Below, one piece after another: positions 47,493 to 56,868 of a stretch of DNA of 64,000 bases. A program made the position numbers and the translations under genes. The stretch lies in contig NZ_JAFYHP010000012.1 of the NCBI RefSeq assembly GCF_017539065.1, positions 1 through 64,000 of the forward strand, written 5' to 3'. The DNA is from Methanobrevibacter sp. GTDB taxonomy: Archaea; Methanobacteriota; Methanobacteria; Methanobacteriales; Methanobacteriaceae. Below the pieces are notes generated by a model, which saw nothing but the letters and a program-made list of their open reading frames with translations, was not told where the DNA came from and did not search any database. How positions within the stretch are numbered: position 1 is the first letter of the stretch; each line of letters starts with the position of its first letter.

Positions 47493-48995
47493 ATCTACTT
47501 GCTTATCGGTTTTCTTTTTCTCTTTTTTCTCTTCTTTTGGGGGTTCTTCCTCAATTTCTTCTTCAACTGCAGGTTCAAGGGTTTCCTCAACTAAAGGTTT
47601 TTCGACGACGTCATCTTCAGGACTTTCATCAATTCCTGGAATTTCAAACGGCAATTCGTCTTCGGCAGGTTCTTCAACTTCTGGAATGACATTCATCATT
47701 TGATTTTTAAGCTCTTCAGCACGTTTGTCACGCTCTTCAACTCTCATTTCTTCTTTTTGTTTTTCCATTTTTGCGATTACTTTTTTAGGAATTTTCTTTT
47801 TCCTGAATCGTTTGATTTCATCTTCTTCGAGCTCTAAAAAGTCAGAGATTTCCCAAGCAAGTTCATCATTTTGAAACATTATTTCAAGGTATGGAAACAT
47901 TGAAACAGCAACCCTACGGGATACATGCATTTTATCGAACATTTTATCCGCAATGGCATCCCTCAAATTCCTTTTTCCACGGTTACGGCTCATTAAGCCA
48001 AAAATAGTTGGGGTTTGGATTTTTGTGAATTTCTTGTATGTTTCATGTTTGGAATTGCTGACTCCGATTCCCATGAAATCTGTTGCATATTTCCAATAAC
48101 CGTAATTTCTGCTTACCTGAGTTCTTCCAAAGTACACGTCCGCTTTTGATATGTAGTTATATGCCTTTTTGATTTCATCCTTCTTCTTGTATTCCCGTGG
48201 AATGTTTTCCGCAATGTATTCCATGACAAGAGTCGGATCTTCTTCAACCCACAATGCTTCTTTGACGTGTGCAGGGGTTTTGCTTTTTAGAACTCCAGTA
48301 ATTGCATTGAAGATGTCTGAACGTGTATCTTTTGTAACCATGCCTTCCACATCAGCCACCTCTAGTGTGGTGTCTTTATCAGCAAGTGCTTGCAATGTAT
48401 TTATAGCTGATCTCACATCTCCTTGTGATTTTACAGCTATTTCTTTTAAAGCTTGTGGATTTGCATCAACACCTTCAGCTATTGCTATTTTTCTCAGTAA
48501 TGCGGATATTGAGTTCCATCTTGATTTTTTCATTTTGATTACTTGGCATTTTGGCTTTATGGATTGTAATCGTTTTGAGTAAAAATCATTGGCTATTAAA
48601 ATCATTGGGTGGTGTGAAGATTTAATTATCTCTCCAATTGCCTTTACGCCGCCACGGTCATTTGTTCCATGAATTCCGTCTACTTCATCAAGGATAATTA
48701 ATTTGTACTCATCACCAAAAAGAGATCTGGAAGATGAAGACTCACCAATTGTATTTTTAATCACGTCTTGGGAACGTTTATCACTAGCGTTTAACTCAAT
48801 GTATTCTGAAAATTCTTTTGCTATGATTTGAGCTAGTGTAGTCTTTCCGATACCCGGGGGTCCGACTAAAAGTAGAGGGATTTGCGGGTTACCTTTTTTC
48901 CACTCATCAACCCAATCAGTGATTATTTTAATCTCTTTTTTATTACCGACCACTTCTGATAGCTCTTGTGGCCGGTATTTGTCTGTCCATAACAT
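47478..48995 (-). CDS. rfcL: Replication factor C large subunit
   Basis: A 505-residue AAA+ clamp-loader subunit. It joins RfcS to open and load the PCNA ring at primer ends. Residues 1-230 carry Walker [13 protein letters not shown] near 46, the DEVDG Walker B near 104 and the sensor/arginine-finger region. A helical collar follows to about 400. Then comes a long Glu/Lys-rich, probably disordered tail. The last residues KQVDLFSF are a PCNA-interacting (PIP-box-like) motif. Nine bases separate it from rfcS, so one operon encodes the whole clamp loader. Confidence 0.96.
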   Translation of the reverse strand: MLWTDKYRPQELSEVVGNKKEIKIITDWVDEWKKGNPQIPLLLVGPPGIGKTTLAQIIAKEFSEYIELNASDKRSQDVIKNTIGESSSSRSLFGDEYKLIILDEVDGIHGTNDRGGVKAIGEIIKSSHHPMILIANDFYSKRLQSIKPKCQVIKMKKSRWNSISALLRKIAIAEGVDANPQALKEIAVKSQGDVRSAINTLQALADKDTTLEVADVEGMVTKDTRSDIFNAITGVLKSKTPAHVKEALWVEEDPTLVMEYIAENIPREYKKKDEIKKAYNYISKADVYFGRTQVSRNYGYWKYATDFMGIGVSNSKHETYKKFTKIQTPTIFGLMSRNRGKRNLRDAIADKMFDKMHVSRRVAVSMFPYLEIMFQNDELAWEISDFLELEEDEIKRFRKKKIPKKVIAKMEKQKEEMRVEERDKRAEELKNQMMNVIPEVEEPAEDELPFEIPGIDESPEDDVVEKPLVEETLEPAVEEEIEEEPPKEEKKEKKKTDKQVDLFSF

Positions 48996-49004
48996 TTAAA
49001 TACC

Positions 49005-49952
49005 TTATAAGAATTGAGTTAATAAAGCTTCAAGTTGTATTCTTGGATTTGCTCCTTCCCTTATTCTAAAATCACACTCAGCTATTGCTTCAATCAAATC
49101 CATATAGATGCTGGCATCCATTTTTCCTTCAATAACTCTTTTTGAAACATCTTGATAAATCTGAGTAACCATGTCCTCTCCACTGGTTCCTTGTAAAACC
49201 ATTGTTTCTCTTAAGATATTACGGGCACCCATAAAGTCTCCCATTAAAGCTTTATTTATCATATTCCCAATATCTTGCGGTTTTGCTTTGGATATTACTT
49301 CATAAATAGATTCTTCTGTTATTGTTTCTCCTTCTGAAGCTGCAGCCTGCAACACGTTCACTGCTTTTCTCATATCTCCTTCAGCAAAATAAACAATAGT
49401 TTCAAGACCTTCATCAGATGCTTCAAATCCTTCATTTTCACAGATGAACTGTAAACGTTCCTTAATTTCTTCTCCTTTTAATGGAGCAAATCTGAATATT
49501 GCACATCTGGACTGAATCGGATCAATGATTTTTGAAGAGTAATTACATGAGAGTATAAATGAAGCGGTTTTGGTATACATTTCCATTTCACGACGAAGTG
49601 CATGCTGTGCATCTTTTGTCATGTTGTCTACTTCGTCTAAAAAGATTATTCTGAATGGAGCACCAACAGGTTTCAATCTGCAGAAATTTTTAATACGGTC
49701 TCTTACTGTGTCAATTCCTCTTGCATCAGAAGCATTCAACTCTAAGAAGTTTTGTCTCCAGTATTCTCCAAGAATAGATTTTACTAGTGCTAAGGCTGTG
49801 GTTGTTTTACCGACACCTGCAGGACCGGTGAACATTAAATTAGGCATGCTTTGTTCGCCTACATATTTTTCAAGTCTTGTCACGATTTGCTTTTGTCCTA
49901 CAATGTCTTCTAATTTTTGTGGTCTATATTTTTCTACCCATGGTCCGCTCAT
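49005..49952 (-). CDS. rfcS: Replication factor C small subunit
   Basis: A 315-residue AAA+ subunit, normally four per clamp loader. Walker [14 protein letters not shown] near residue 42, the DEVDNMT Walker B near 106 and the SRC box ([12 protein letters not shown]) near 145 are all present. The collar domain runs from about 225 to the end. The start [20 protein letters not shown] is the family's usual N-terminus. It is first in the rfcS-rfcL operon. No intein or other insertion is seen. Confidence 0.97.
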   Translation of the reverse strand: MSGPWVEKYRPQKLEDIVGQKQIVTRLEKYVGEQSMPNLMFTGPAGVGKTTTALALVKSILGEYWRQNFLELNASDARGIDTVRDRIKNFCRLKPVGAPFRIIFLDEVDNMTKDAQHALRREMEMYTKTASFILSCNYSSKIIDPIQSRCAIFRFAPLKGEEIKERLQFICENEGFEASDEGLETIVYFAEGDMRKAVNVLQAAASEGETITEESIYEVISKAKPQDIGNMINKALMGDFMGARNILRETMVLQGTSGEDMVTQIYQDVSKRVIEGKMDASIYMDLIEAIAECDFRIREGANPRIQLEALLTQFL

Positions 49953-50101
49953 TTAATCACCATTTTATTATAGTAAAATTTTTGTACCTTGTAGTTAAAT
50001 TATTTTTTGCTTAACTTTTTTATTATATGAAATCTAATTAATATATAATTAAAGTGAGCATTTGAAAAGTAATATTTTCAAAAAAATTTAAGGTGTTAAA
50101 A

Positions 50102-51061
50102 ATGAAAGGCACATGGAAACTTAAGTTAAGAATGATTCTTACATCTATACTAATGTTTACAACTGTTTATATTCTCATAATGCTTGTAGGATGGTATTTG
50201 GGAATCAGCAGTTGGATGTTGTACATGGGTGCAAGCTTAGTCATTGTATTTTTACAATATTGGTTTGGTCCATCTCTTGTTAAACGTTCAATGAATGTAA
50301 GGCCATTGTCAGAGGCCGAAGCCCCTCACATCCATCAAATGGTTCAGGAATTGGCTGACGCTGCCGGCGTTCCTAAACCTGAAGTCGGATTGTCTGAAGT
50401 AAATATTCCGAATGCATTTGCATATGGCCGAACAAGCAGAAGTGGCCATATTGCTGTTACTCGCCCTATCTTAGGTTTACTTGACCGTGATGAGCTAAGG
50501 GCAGTATTGGGTCATGAAATGGGTCACATTAAACACAACGACATGGCAATAACTGCTGCAGTAAGTGTTGTCCCTATGATTTGCTATTACATCGCATTGG
50601 CCTTCATGTTTTCCGGAGACAGCAGGAATGGCGGCGGAATTATCATAGGTATATTGGGTTATGTATTCTACTTGATAGGACAATTGCTAGTGTTGTTCAT
50701 CTCAAGAATCCGCGAATACTATGCTGATGAAGCCAGTGTTGAATATGGAAATCGCCCGGCCGCTTTAGTGTCCGCACTCTATAAATTGTCTTATGGTGCT
50801 GCAAAATGCGATAAGGAAACAATTGCTGAGCTAAACACTAACAGAGCATTTTTTGTAAATGATGTTAACAATGCAAAACATGACGTTACAGATTTCAGAC
50901 AAATAGACTTTGACGGTGACGGAAAAATTTCCGATGAGGAATTAATGAGACTTGCTGCGTCAGGAGTGAAAATTTCAAAAACAAGCGGAATCATGGAACT
51001 GTTGTCCACTCACCCGGATTCACTTAAAAGGGTAAAAAGATTAGCAGAGTTAGAAAATTAG
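50102..51061 (+). CDS. htpX: HtpX-type membrane zinc metalloprotease with an EF-hand loop
   Basis: About 319 residues of peptidase family M48. Two N-terminal membrane helices (about 10-60) precede the zinc motif HEMGH near residue 138 (GHEMGHIKHND). Two further helices follow (about 155-215), then the third-ligand region YYADEASVEYG near 205. HtpX enzymes clear damaged membrane proteins. Unusually, residues near 265-276 read DFDGDGKISDEE, a complete EF-hand calcium loop, just before the conserved end STHPDSLKRVKRL. The ATG follows AAGGTG; the in-frame GTG at 50093 belongs to that signal. trmI begins 10 bases after the stop. Confidence 0.92.
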   Translation: MKGTWKLKLRMILTSILMFTTVYILIMLVGWYLGISSWMLYMGASLVIVFLQYWFGPSLVKRSMNVRPLSEAEAPHIHQMVQELADAAGVPKPEVGLSEVNIPNAFAYGRTSRSGHIAVTRPILGLLDRDELRAVLGHEMGHIKHNDMAITAAVSVVPMICYYIALAFMFSGDSRNGGGIIIGILGYVFYLIGQLLVLFISRIREYYADEASVEYGNRPAALVSALYKLSYGAAKCDKETIAELNTNRAFFVNDVNNAKHDVTDFRQIDFDGDGKISDEELMRLAASGVKISKTSGIMELLSTHPDSLKRVKRLAELEN

Positions 51062-51071
51062 GTGTATTATT

Positions 51072-51803
51072 ATGAAAATGATTTTAGATGAACGTGGTAA
51101 AAAGTATGTTTTAAAACCTGGTGAAGAATTTCAAAGTGATTTAGGGATTATCAAAGCAGAAATCTTAGATAATGCAGCAATAGGTGACGAGGTTAAAAGC
51201 CATTTGGACCACTCATTTAAAATTGTTAAACCAAATATCAATGATTTCATTGATGTTATGGATCGAAGATGTTCAATACTTATCAAAAAGGATATTGGGC
51301 AGGTTTTGGCCCACACGGGTTTGGGAGCAGGCTCACGTGTAGTTGATGCCGGAACCGGTGCTGGAGCTATTGCACTTAATTTCGGAAATGTTGTCGGACC
51401 TGACGGCGATGTTTTCACCTATGAGATACGCGAAGACTTTGCAGAAGTTGCGTCTAAAAACATTGAGAAGTTTGGAATTGAAAACATTCATGTAAAAAAT
51501 CAAAATATTAAAGATGGTATCGATGAAGATAATATTGATTTAGTATTTTTGGATTTGCCCAAACCATTTGAGATATTTGAAGAGGTGCTTGAAGCATTAA
51601 ATGTGGGAGGATGGCTTGCGGTTTATGCACCTTACATCGATCAGGCTGAAACCTCTTATCGTGTTGCTAAAAAATTAGGTTTTTATGATATAGAAATATT
51701 CGAAACTTTAGAAAGAGGTCTGGAGGTTAGAACTCAAGGCGTAAGACCTAAAACACGTATGGTTGGACATAGCGGATATCTAATGTTTGCAAGAAAATTA
51801 TAA
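51072..51803 (+). CDS. trmI: tRNA (adenine-58-N1)-methyltransferase TrmI-like
   Basis: A 243-residue SAM-dependent methyltransferase. The SAM loop VVDAGTGAGAIALNFG lies near residue 88, the acidic YEIRED near 117 and the catalytic-face LVFLDLPKPFE near 158, all typical of the Trm61/TrmI class that methylates A58 (and A57) in the T-loop of tRNA. The C-terminus VRTQGVRPKTRMVGHSGYL is also characteristic. AGGTGTA precedes the ATG. It is in an operon with htpX. Confidence 0.9.
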   Translation: MKMILDERGKKYVLKPGEEFQSDLGIIKAEILDNAAIGDEVKSHLDHSFKIVKPNINDFIDVMDRRCSILIKKDIGQVLAHTGLGAGSRVVDAGTGAGAIALNFGNVVGPDGDVFTYEIREDFAEVASKNIEKFGIENIHVKNQNIKDGIDEDNIDLVFLDLPKPFEIFEEVLEALNVGGWLAVYAPYIDQAETSYRVAKKLGFYDIEIFETLERGLEVRTQGVRPKTRMVGHSGYLMFARKL

Positions 51804-51841
51804 TAAGTAAAAAATTAGAATAGAGGGATTAACCTCTATTA
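51804..51841 (-). terminator. Convergent hairpin between trmI and leuS
   Basis: AATAGAGG (51819-51826) and CCTCTATT (51833-51840) pair around a 6-base loop. On the minus strand CTAATTTTTT follows, so it mainly serves leuS. The leuS stop lies in the arm. Confidence 0.65.
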
Positions 51842-54694
51842 TTCCATAAATAATGCAGGTTTATAAGGCATTGCATTTTTAGCCTTATTTTGTGGGTCGT
51901 ATGAGTCATCAGTATGGATAATAACCTCATTACCACATTCTTCTTTGATGTATTCAAGAGCATCAGTTAAAATTTCTTCTTCATTAATTTTACCAATGTA
52001 TCTTGTTTTAGTTATTTCTTTACCGATTTTTTTAGCTACCATTGCTATTTCCTTTTTGTCATCGTAGATATTAGCTCCAATAGCTCTACCCATAATTTGA
52101 CCGATATCTGGTTTTCCAACTTCATCAGCTATTTTGTATAAGTCCCATTTCCAATCAGGAGCTAAGTAAACGTGGACTTTTTCAACGTCGTCCCCAACCA
52201 TTTGTTTAATATGTGCGATATCTTTAATGATATTTTCCACTAAATCTTCTGATTTTTCAATTTCAAGACTTATTGCTGATTCATCCACTTCAGGCCATGC
52301 AGCCTCACTTACAAAGCCTTCTCCACCATAGGTTGCCCATAATTCTTCTGAAGTGTGTGGTGTGAATGGTGCAAGAAGTCTAATCCAAGCTTCCAATACA
52401 GTGGATAAAACATAAATGACTGCAGGGTCCTGTGCATCGATAATATGTTTGACCCTATATAGGTAGTGGTCTACATCTTTTTTAAGCAAGAATAATGAGT
52501 TTTGAAGCGCTTGTCTTGTTTGGAAAACTTCTAATGCTTCAGTTGATTTTTTGATGTGCTGGTTAAGCTGGCTGATCATCCATAAGTCGATTGTACGGGT
52601 TAGTTCAACTTCTTCAATATTGCTTAAATCTAAAGGTGAACCTTTGATTTCTTCAACTCTTGCTGCAAATTCTCTAAACCATTCGAGTCTTCTTTTGGTA
52701 CCGAGTACCTCTTTTTCTCTCCAGTCGAAGTCTTGCCATGGTTCAGCTGAAGCCATTAGGAACAATCTTACAACATCTGCTGTGTAATCGCTGATTGCAT
52801 CTTTCAAGAGGATTACATTACCTTTGGATGATGACATTTTATTTCCTTCTAAAAGACCCATACCGAAAACTACGGTTCCTTTAGGCCATTTTTCTTCAGG
52901 ATAAATTGCACTGTGCGCAAACATTAGGAAGCTTAAGTGGTTACCTACTAAATCTTTTGCAGATAGTCTCCAGTCTAATGGATACCAGTAATTAAATTCA
53001 TCTTGGATTTCTTTGACTTTTTCCTCAGGAACTGTAATTTCACCTGAATCTTTACCTAAGAGAACTTTATCAAAGAATGCAAGGTTTAAATCATCCGGAT
53101 CCATGTCTTTTAAGTATTTTGCAATTGTGTAGTAAGACATGTAAATTGTAGAGTCGGTCAATGGTTCAATCAACCATTGATTGTCCCATGGAAGTCTTGT
53201 TCCAAGCCCTACTTTCCTTGAACATGCCCAGTCATCCAACCAGTTGATGTAATAATCGAAGTTATTTTTAAGTTCTTTTGGAATGATTGTTTCGCCTTCA
53301 AGCACTTTCAAGGTTTTTTCAGTCCATTCTTCATCACCGTATCTCATGAACCATTGGTCATCCATGATTTTAACAACACAATTGTTACCGCATCTGCAGA
53401 TTACTGGCCTTTCGGCGAAATCGTACATTATTGTGGCCATGTTCTCAGAGATTAATTTTTCTTTTAACTCTTCACGAGCAAAGCGAACCTTCATACCTCC
53501 AAATCCTGGAATGGATTCTATGATGGTACCTTTACTGTGTTGCTGTTTGTATAATTCATTAGTGGCTTCATGTAATTTTTCATCGTTTTGGTCAGTAATG
53601 CCTAATCTTTCAATGATGTCGGCTGCAGGGATTTCCCCATAGCCTTTAAGAGTACATACAGGAATAGGTTCGACATTTTCAATAATGCCTTCTAAATTAT
53701 ATTTTGCTATCATTTCGGCATTGTTTTTCAAATCTTGAAGAGCTATATAATCTGCTGGTGCATCAGCAGGCTCGGAAAATACGACCCCACTTCCGTAAGA
53801 TGCACTTACAAAGCTTGCAGGGAAAATTGGTAATTCATCTCCGGTAAATGGATTTTTAGCCATTTTACCAATAAAATCATTAGGGTCAATTTCAGAGATG
53901 ATATTTAAATCTTTAATTTGGTTAGATAAGTTATAGTGAGCTTCTTTTGTTATTATCCAGTTTTCGCCTTCAGCATCGACAAGAACATACTCTACATCAG
54001 GGTTTAACCAGATGTTGGTTGCTCCAACGATTGTTTCTGGCCTTAAAGTTGCGGTTACAAGGATTTTATCTTCTATTGGGAATTTTAAAAGGGTAAGTTC
54101 GTTGACGCCTACTCCTTCACCTTCAAGAAGGTCATGGTCTCCGACGGGGTTATCACAGTTTGGACAGTATTTTACTGGGTGTTCCCCTCTTGCAACCAAC
54201 CCTTTGTCGTGTAAGGTTGTAATCTGCCATTCGATGAATTTTCTGTAAGTCGGATCGATTGTTCTGAATTCTCTTCTCCAATCAATTGAATATCCCATTT
54301 CATCCATTACTTCGTGATATTCTGTTGAGAAGTATTTTACAATGAATTCAGGTTCTTCCAATTTAGGCAAGGTTTCCTTTGGAACGCCATGAACTCTGTG
54401 GTATAAATCAAGTGTCCATGGATCTTTTCTTTTAATCCTGTCAGCTATTCCAATAACTGGTGCACCAGTTACGTGCCATGCCATTGGGAATAATACATTG
54501 TAACCTTCCATTCTTTTAAATCTTGCATAAACATCCGGTACAGTATATGTACGTCCGTGTCCTATATGCATTGCTCCACTTGGATATGGAAAAGCTACTG
54601 TAAGATATAATTTTTCTCTTTCGTCAGGGTCTGATTCAAATAATTTTGCATCTGCCCATTTTTTCTGCCATTTCTTTTCAATATTTTCGCTCAC
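51839..54694 (-). CDS. leuS: Leucyl-tRNA synthetase, archaeal type
   Basis: A 951-residue class Ia synthetase. The HIGH motif is HIGHGRTY near residue 42 and the KMSKS motif is KMSSSKG near 620. A large editing domain lies between (about 180-470, with the [12 protein letters not shown] editing region near 220). The archaeal C-terminal extension ends the protein. [13 protein letters not shown] zinc-knuckle-like segment is near 180. It follows nadE by 10 bases and probably shares its transcript. The length is typical. Confidence 0.97.
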   Translation of the reverse strand: MSENIEKKWQKKWADAKLFESDPDEREKLYLTVAFPYPSGAMHIGHGRTYTVPDVYARFKRMEGYNVLFPMAWHVTGAPVIGIADRIKRKDPWTLDLYHRVHGVPKETLPKLEEPEFIVKYFSTEYHEVMDEMGYSIDWRREFRTIDPTYRKFIEWQITTLHDKGLVARGEHPVKYCPNCDNPVGDHDLLEGEGVGVNELTLLKFPIEDKILVTATLRPETIVGATNIWLNPDVEYVLVDAEGENWIITKEAHYNLSNQIKDLNIISEIDPNDFIGKMAKNPFTGDELPIFPASFVSASYGSGVVFSEPADAPADYIALQDLKNNAEMIAKYNLEGIIENVEPIPVCTLKGYGEIPAADIIERLGITDQNDEKLHEATNELYKQQHSKGTIIESIPGFGGMKVRFAREELKEKLISENMATIMYDFAERPVICRCGNNCVVKIMDDQWFMRYGDEEWTEKTLKVLEGETIIPKELKNNFDYYINWLDDWACSRKVGLGTRLPWDNQWLIEPLTDSTIYMSYYTIAKYLKDMDPDDLNLAFFDKVLLGKDSGEITVPEEKVKEIQDEFNYWYPLDWRLSAKDLVGNHLSFLMFAHSAIYPEEKWPKGTVVFGMGLLEGNKMSSSKGNVILLKDAISDYTADVVRLFLMASAEPWQDFDWREKEVLGTKRRLEWFREFAARVEEIKGSPLDLSNIEEVELTRTIDLWMISQLNQHIKKSTEALEVFQTRQALQNSLFLLKKDVDHYLYRVKHIIDAQDPAVIYVLSTVLEAWIRLLAPFTPHTSEELWATYGGEGFVSEAAWPEVDESAISLEIEKSEDLVENIIKDIAHIKQMVGDDVEKVHVYLAPDWKWDLYKIADEVGKPDIGQIMGRAIGANIYDDKKEIAMVAKKIGKEITKTRYIGKINEEEILTDALEYIKEECGNEVIIHTDDSYDPQNKAKNAMPYKPALFME

Positions 54695-54704
54695 TAAATC
54701 ACCA

Positions 54705-55493
54705 TTATATTATTTTTTGAGGGTATTCCGGAACTTTACTTTTGTGTTCGCTCCTAATAATTTTATTAATAATCATATTAATGTCATCAATCGAAATATC
54801 TAATTTTTCAGCTATTTCAGTTTCTTTTATATCCTTTTCAGTGTAAAGATACAATATTTTATCAAGCAAATCATAACTCATTCCAATTTCGTCTTCATCA
54901 GTTTGGTTGGCCCAGAGGCCTGCCCTCGGAGGTTTGTCGATGATTTCCTTTTGGACATTTAAGTATTCGCTTAATTTATAGACTTCAGTCTTGTATAAGT
55001 CTCCAATCGGTTCCATGTCACATGCGCCATCCCCATGCTTTGTGAAATAACCGATTAGGATTTCACTTTTGTTACCTGTTCCGCTGACGAGGTAATTTTT
55101 AGCGTTTGCATAATAATAAATGATTGACATTCTTATTCTGGCTTTGAGATTTCCTATTGCCAGATTGTTTTCTTCAAGCTGTGTCATGGATAAAAATTCA
55201 TTTAGGATACTGTCAATAGCAATCTCTTTGTATTCGATACCTAAGTGCTGTGCTATTTCGATTCCATGAACTTTATCTTCAGGAGGTGTTGTTGCAGACG
55301 GCATGATAATTCCAAATACATTTTCCTTTCCGATGGCTTCACAGGATAAATAAGCTATTAAAGTTGAATCTATTCCTCCGCTCAAACCAACTACAATTCC
55401 ATCGGTTTTGGAGTCGGATACTTTGGTTTTGATGAATTCAACAATTGCATCATTTGTTTTTTCGCAGTCTATTTCTGGAATTTCACAAATAAT
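54705..55493 (-). CDS. nadE: NAD+ synthetase, apparently with an ATT start codon
   Basis: Ammonia-dependent NAD synthetase (PP-loop family). SGGIDST is the PP loop, and [30 protein letters not shown] and [13 protein letters not shown] are diagnostic of NadE. The TTG in front of SGGIDS is clearly internal: coding continues upstream as [16 protein letters not shown], then IVVGLSGG, with no ATG, GTG or TTG before the in-frame TAG at 55503-55505. Candidate starts are ATT at 55493, 55490 or 55481, with GGTGAG just before the first two. This gives about 258-262 residues, normal for archaeal NadE. The exact start is uncertain, and a sequencing error is the alternative. Confidence 0.85.
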   Translation of the reverse strand: MICEIPEIDCEKTNDAIVEFIKTKVSDSKTDGIVVGLSGGIDSTLIAYLSCEAIGKENVFGIIMPSATTPPEDKVHGIEIAQHLGIEYKEIAIDSILNEFLSMTQLEENNLAIGNLKARIRMSIIYYYANAKNYLVSGTGNKSEILIGYFTKHGDGACDMEPIGDLYKTEVYKLSEYLNVQKEIIDKPPRAGLWANQTDEDEIGMSYDLLDKILYLYTEKDIKETEIAEKLDISIDDINMIINKIIRSEHKSKVPEYPQKII

Positions 55494-55556
55494 CTCACCA
55501 ACCTATAATCATTCATACATAAAATAATATGTACTTATTAATTTATATATTATATC

Positions 55557-55952
55557 ATGTCTGATGTAGAATTACTTTGTGAGAAATCATTCTCTTTTGC
55601 TGACCAGGAGATTGTTGATAAGTTTGTTGAGTTTCAATATGCATTAATTGAAGCGGACATTGATAAATTAGATGAGATTCTTTTAGATGATTTTAAACTT
55701 ACTCAAGCCCCAAATAAATCCCAAGTTAAAAGAGAATTTATCTCCGAGATAAAAGACGGTTCTATGGATTTTTCCAAATCCGATATTATGGAGCCTACCA
55801 TATTATTAGATGATGATGCCTCTGCTTCTTTGATATCTAAAGTAAGATTAACTGCTAAAGTCAAAGGCAAGGAACTAAGGTGGATTTCCAATACTGTAGC
55901 TAATTTTAAAAAAATTGATGAAATTTGGTATCTTATTGGATGGGACAATTAA
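55557..55952 (+). CDS. NTF2-like (SnoaL/DUF4440-type) protein
   Basis: A 131-residue soluble protein with the NTF2-like alpha+beta cone layout: an N-terminal helix (QEIVDKFVEFQYALIEADIDKLDEIL), a DDFKLTQAP strand-turn and four C-terminal strands ending in FKKIDEIWYLIGWDN. Members are small ligand-binding proteins or enzymes; no catalytic residues can be assigned here. It is divergent from nadE. TATA-like DNA lies so close to the ATG that the transcript is probably leaderless. Confidence 0.75.
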   Translation: MSDVELLCEKSFSFADQEIVDKFVEFQYALIEADIDKLDEILLDDFKLTQAPNKSQVKREFISEIKDGSMDFSKSDIMEPTILLDDDASASLISKVRLTAKVKGKELRWISNTVANFKKIDEIWYLIGWDN

Positions 55953-56256
55953 TTTAGTATAATAACTAACTTTATATACTATAATGAATTAAAATAACAT
56001 TTAGTTACTAAAAGCATGTAATTGGAATTTCGATTACTTACCACTTTTCCGTGGACAATTTACAGAATAATATATTTTTATTATCTGTAATAAAGATTAT
56101 TATATTCTCCATTTCATAATCATATTCTAATTTAATTTTATATTTCTATCAATTCTTTTTCACAGTAAATTTTATATATGATGTTTTTCTCACTACAATT
56201 TTACAAAATGACTTCAACAAGCCTTAAATAATTTATAACACATATATGCTCTCTTG
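55953..56256. other. Intergenic stretch without a recognised gene
   Basis: It holds a TATA-like promoter at 55971-55979 followed by TTTAGTTACTAAA (55990-56003), both closely repeated before the Get3/ArsA gene. A CCAC/GTGG mini-hairpin lies near 56041-56054. A longer inverted repeat TACAGA/TCTGTA with TAATA/TATTA arms lies at about 56060-56089. More TATA-like sequences follow at about 56170 and 56230. No reading frame with a ribosome site is seen. Confidence 0.6.
55969..56016 (+). promoter_or_regulatory. Orphan promoter repeated before the Get3/ArsA gene
   Basis: TTTATATACTAT, then about 10 bases, then AAATAACATTTAGTTAC and AAAAG. It aligns to about 58009-58055 before the Get3/ArsA gene with only a few differences. 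The element includes TTTAGTTACTAAA, a perfect 13-base palindrome around a central T. It faces no large gene and would drive the RNA region at 56.0-56.6 kb. Confidence 0.5.
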
Positions 56257-56572
56257 AAAGGCCTCAAACTATATAACATTTTTGAAAGGAGGTGAATAAA
56301 CATGAGAATATTTATTATATTCGCTGTTTATTTATTAATCAGAGTAGTTTCACCGTATGGCTGTTCTGGTGTTCTTTCCATGCATCTGAATGGAGGTGGA
56401 AAAAGTGGAGTTGATTCTCTTCCTCATAGGATCATACTGTCTTAATATCATGACGATAATGATTCTAATAAAAGGTGGAAGATAAGGACTCAAATTTTCA
56501 CCTCATCAATGGCAATTAAATATAAACAAGTCAATGAAGGGTTTTGAAAACTAATGTTTTTGTGAGGCCTTT
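56257..56572 (+). ncRNA. Candidate structured RNA (or structured mRNA of a micropeptide)
   Basis: AAAGGCCTC (56257-56265) and GAGGCCTTT (56564-56572) are perfect 9-bp complements 316 bases apart, unusually GC-rich for this DNA, and flanking bases CAAAC/GTTTTTG extend the pairing. Inside are further possible hairpins: GAATAAAC/GTTTATT, TTTCC/GGAAA around 56375-56405, and GGTGGAA/TTTTCACC near 56473-56503. A TATA-like TTTATAAC at 56231-56238 is about 25 bases upstream. I looked for the hallmarks of SRP RNA and RNase P RNA and did not find them. Confidence 0.35.
56302..56445 (+). CDS. Possible 47-residue membrane micropeptide
   Basis: A small reading frame preceded by AAAGGAGGTGA, a near-perfect match to the archaeal anti-Shine-Dalgarno sequence at the correct distance from ATG. 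The product starts with a hydrophobic helix (MRIFIIFAVYLLIRVV) and continues with a Gly/Ser-rich part (LNGGGKSGVDS) ending HRIILS. Such a shape fits a membrane micropeptide, a small toxin or a leader peptide. It lies within the candidate structured RNA, so the ribosome-site-like sequence could instead be a structural element. Nothing similar is recognised. Confidence 0.4.
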   Translation: MRIFIIFAVYLLIRVVSPYGCSGVLSMHLNGGGKSGVDSLPHRIILS

Positions 56573-56649
56573 TTCCGGAGATAGCTACTATTTAATTGTC
56601 TATTTTTTAAAATTAGTTAAGTTTATATATTTTATTTAATAATAGTATT

Positions 56650-56772
56650 ATACAAGAGATTTACTTTTATGTAAACTCTATTCAGATGCAAAAAATGTAT
56701 TATTAATGTCGAATACGGGATATTGTAGAGATTTTTCTCTACAATAGGACATTAATTTGAATTTTTTTTTTA
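56650..56772 (+). ncRNA. Candidate small RNA with intrinsic-type terminator
   Basis: TTTATATAT at 56622-56630 places a start near 56650-56655. The region then holds a hairpin (AGAG-TTTAC, 56655-56664, with GTAAA-CTCT, 56671-56679, one bulge). A larger nested hairpin follows (TTAATGTC 56703-56710 with GACATTAA 56748-56755, and ATTGTAGAG 56722-56730 with CTCTACAAT 56737-56745), then a run of T at 56762-56770. No reading frame is evident. Alternatively only the terminator of an upstream transcript. Confidence 0.45.
56703..56772 (+). terminator. Nested hairpin followed by T run
   Basis: Two nested perfect stems of 8 and 9 bp (56703-56755) are followed within six bases by a T run. It is the strongest terminator-like structure in the gene-poor stretch. 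Confidence 0.65.
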
Positions 56773-56868
56773 AGAACCCGTGCCTTTCAACTTAAAACAT
56801 CACATACTAAGATAAACTAACCACATATGATTATATTGTAATTGTTAGTTAATTTGGGGGATAAAAAT

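Larger units (their letters stand above)
56446..56868. other. Intergenic stretch with RNA-like elements only
   Basis: Apart from the end of the candidate structured RNA and the candidate small RNA with terminator (56650-56772), only AT-rich DNA is seen. A second AAAGGTGGA ribosome-site-like sequence at about 56470 is not followed by a usable start codon. The promoter of the following membrane protein must lie in 56780-56850. Confidence 0.6.

Noticed and set aside
54705-55385. nadE starting at the TTG before the PP loop
   Set aside because: The TTG encodes the leucine of VGLSGGIDS and NadE-like residues continue upstream, so this start would remove the N-terminal helix.
56257-56572. SRP RNA or RNase P RNA as identity of the candidate structured RNA
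   Set aside because: The size fits, but I found neither the SRP helix 8 core nor the conserved RNase P blocks.
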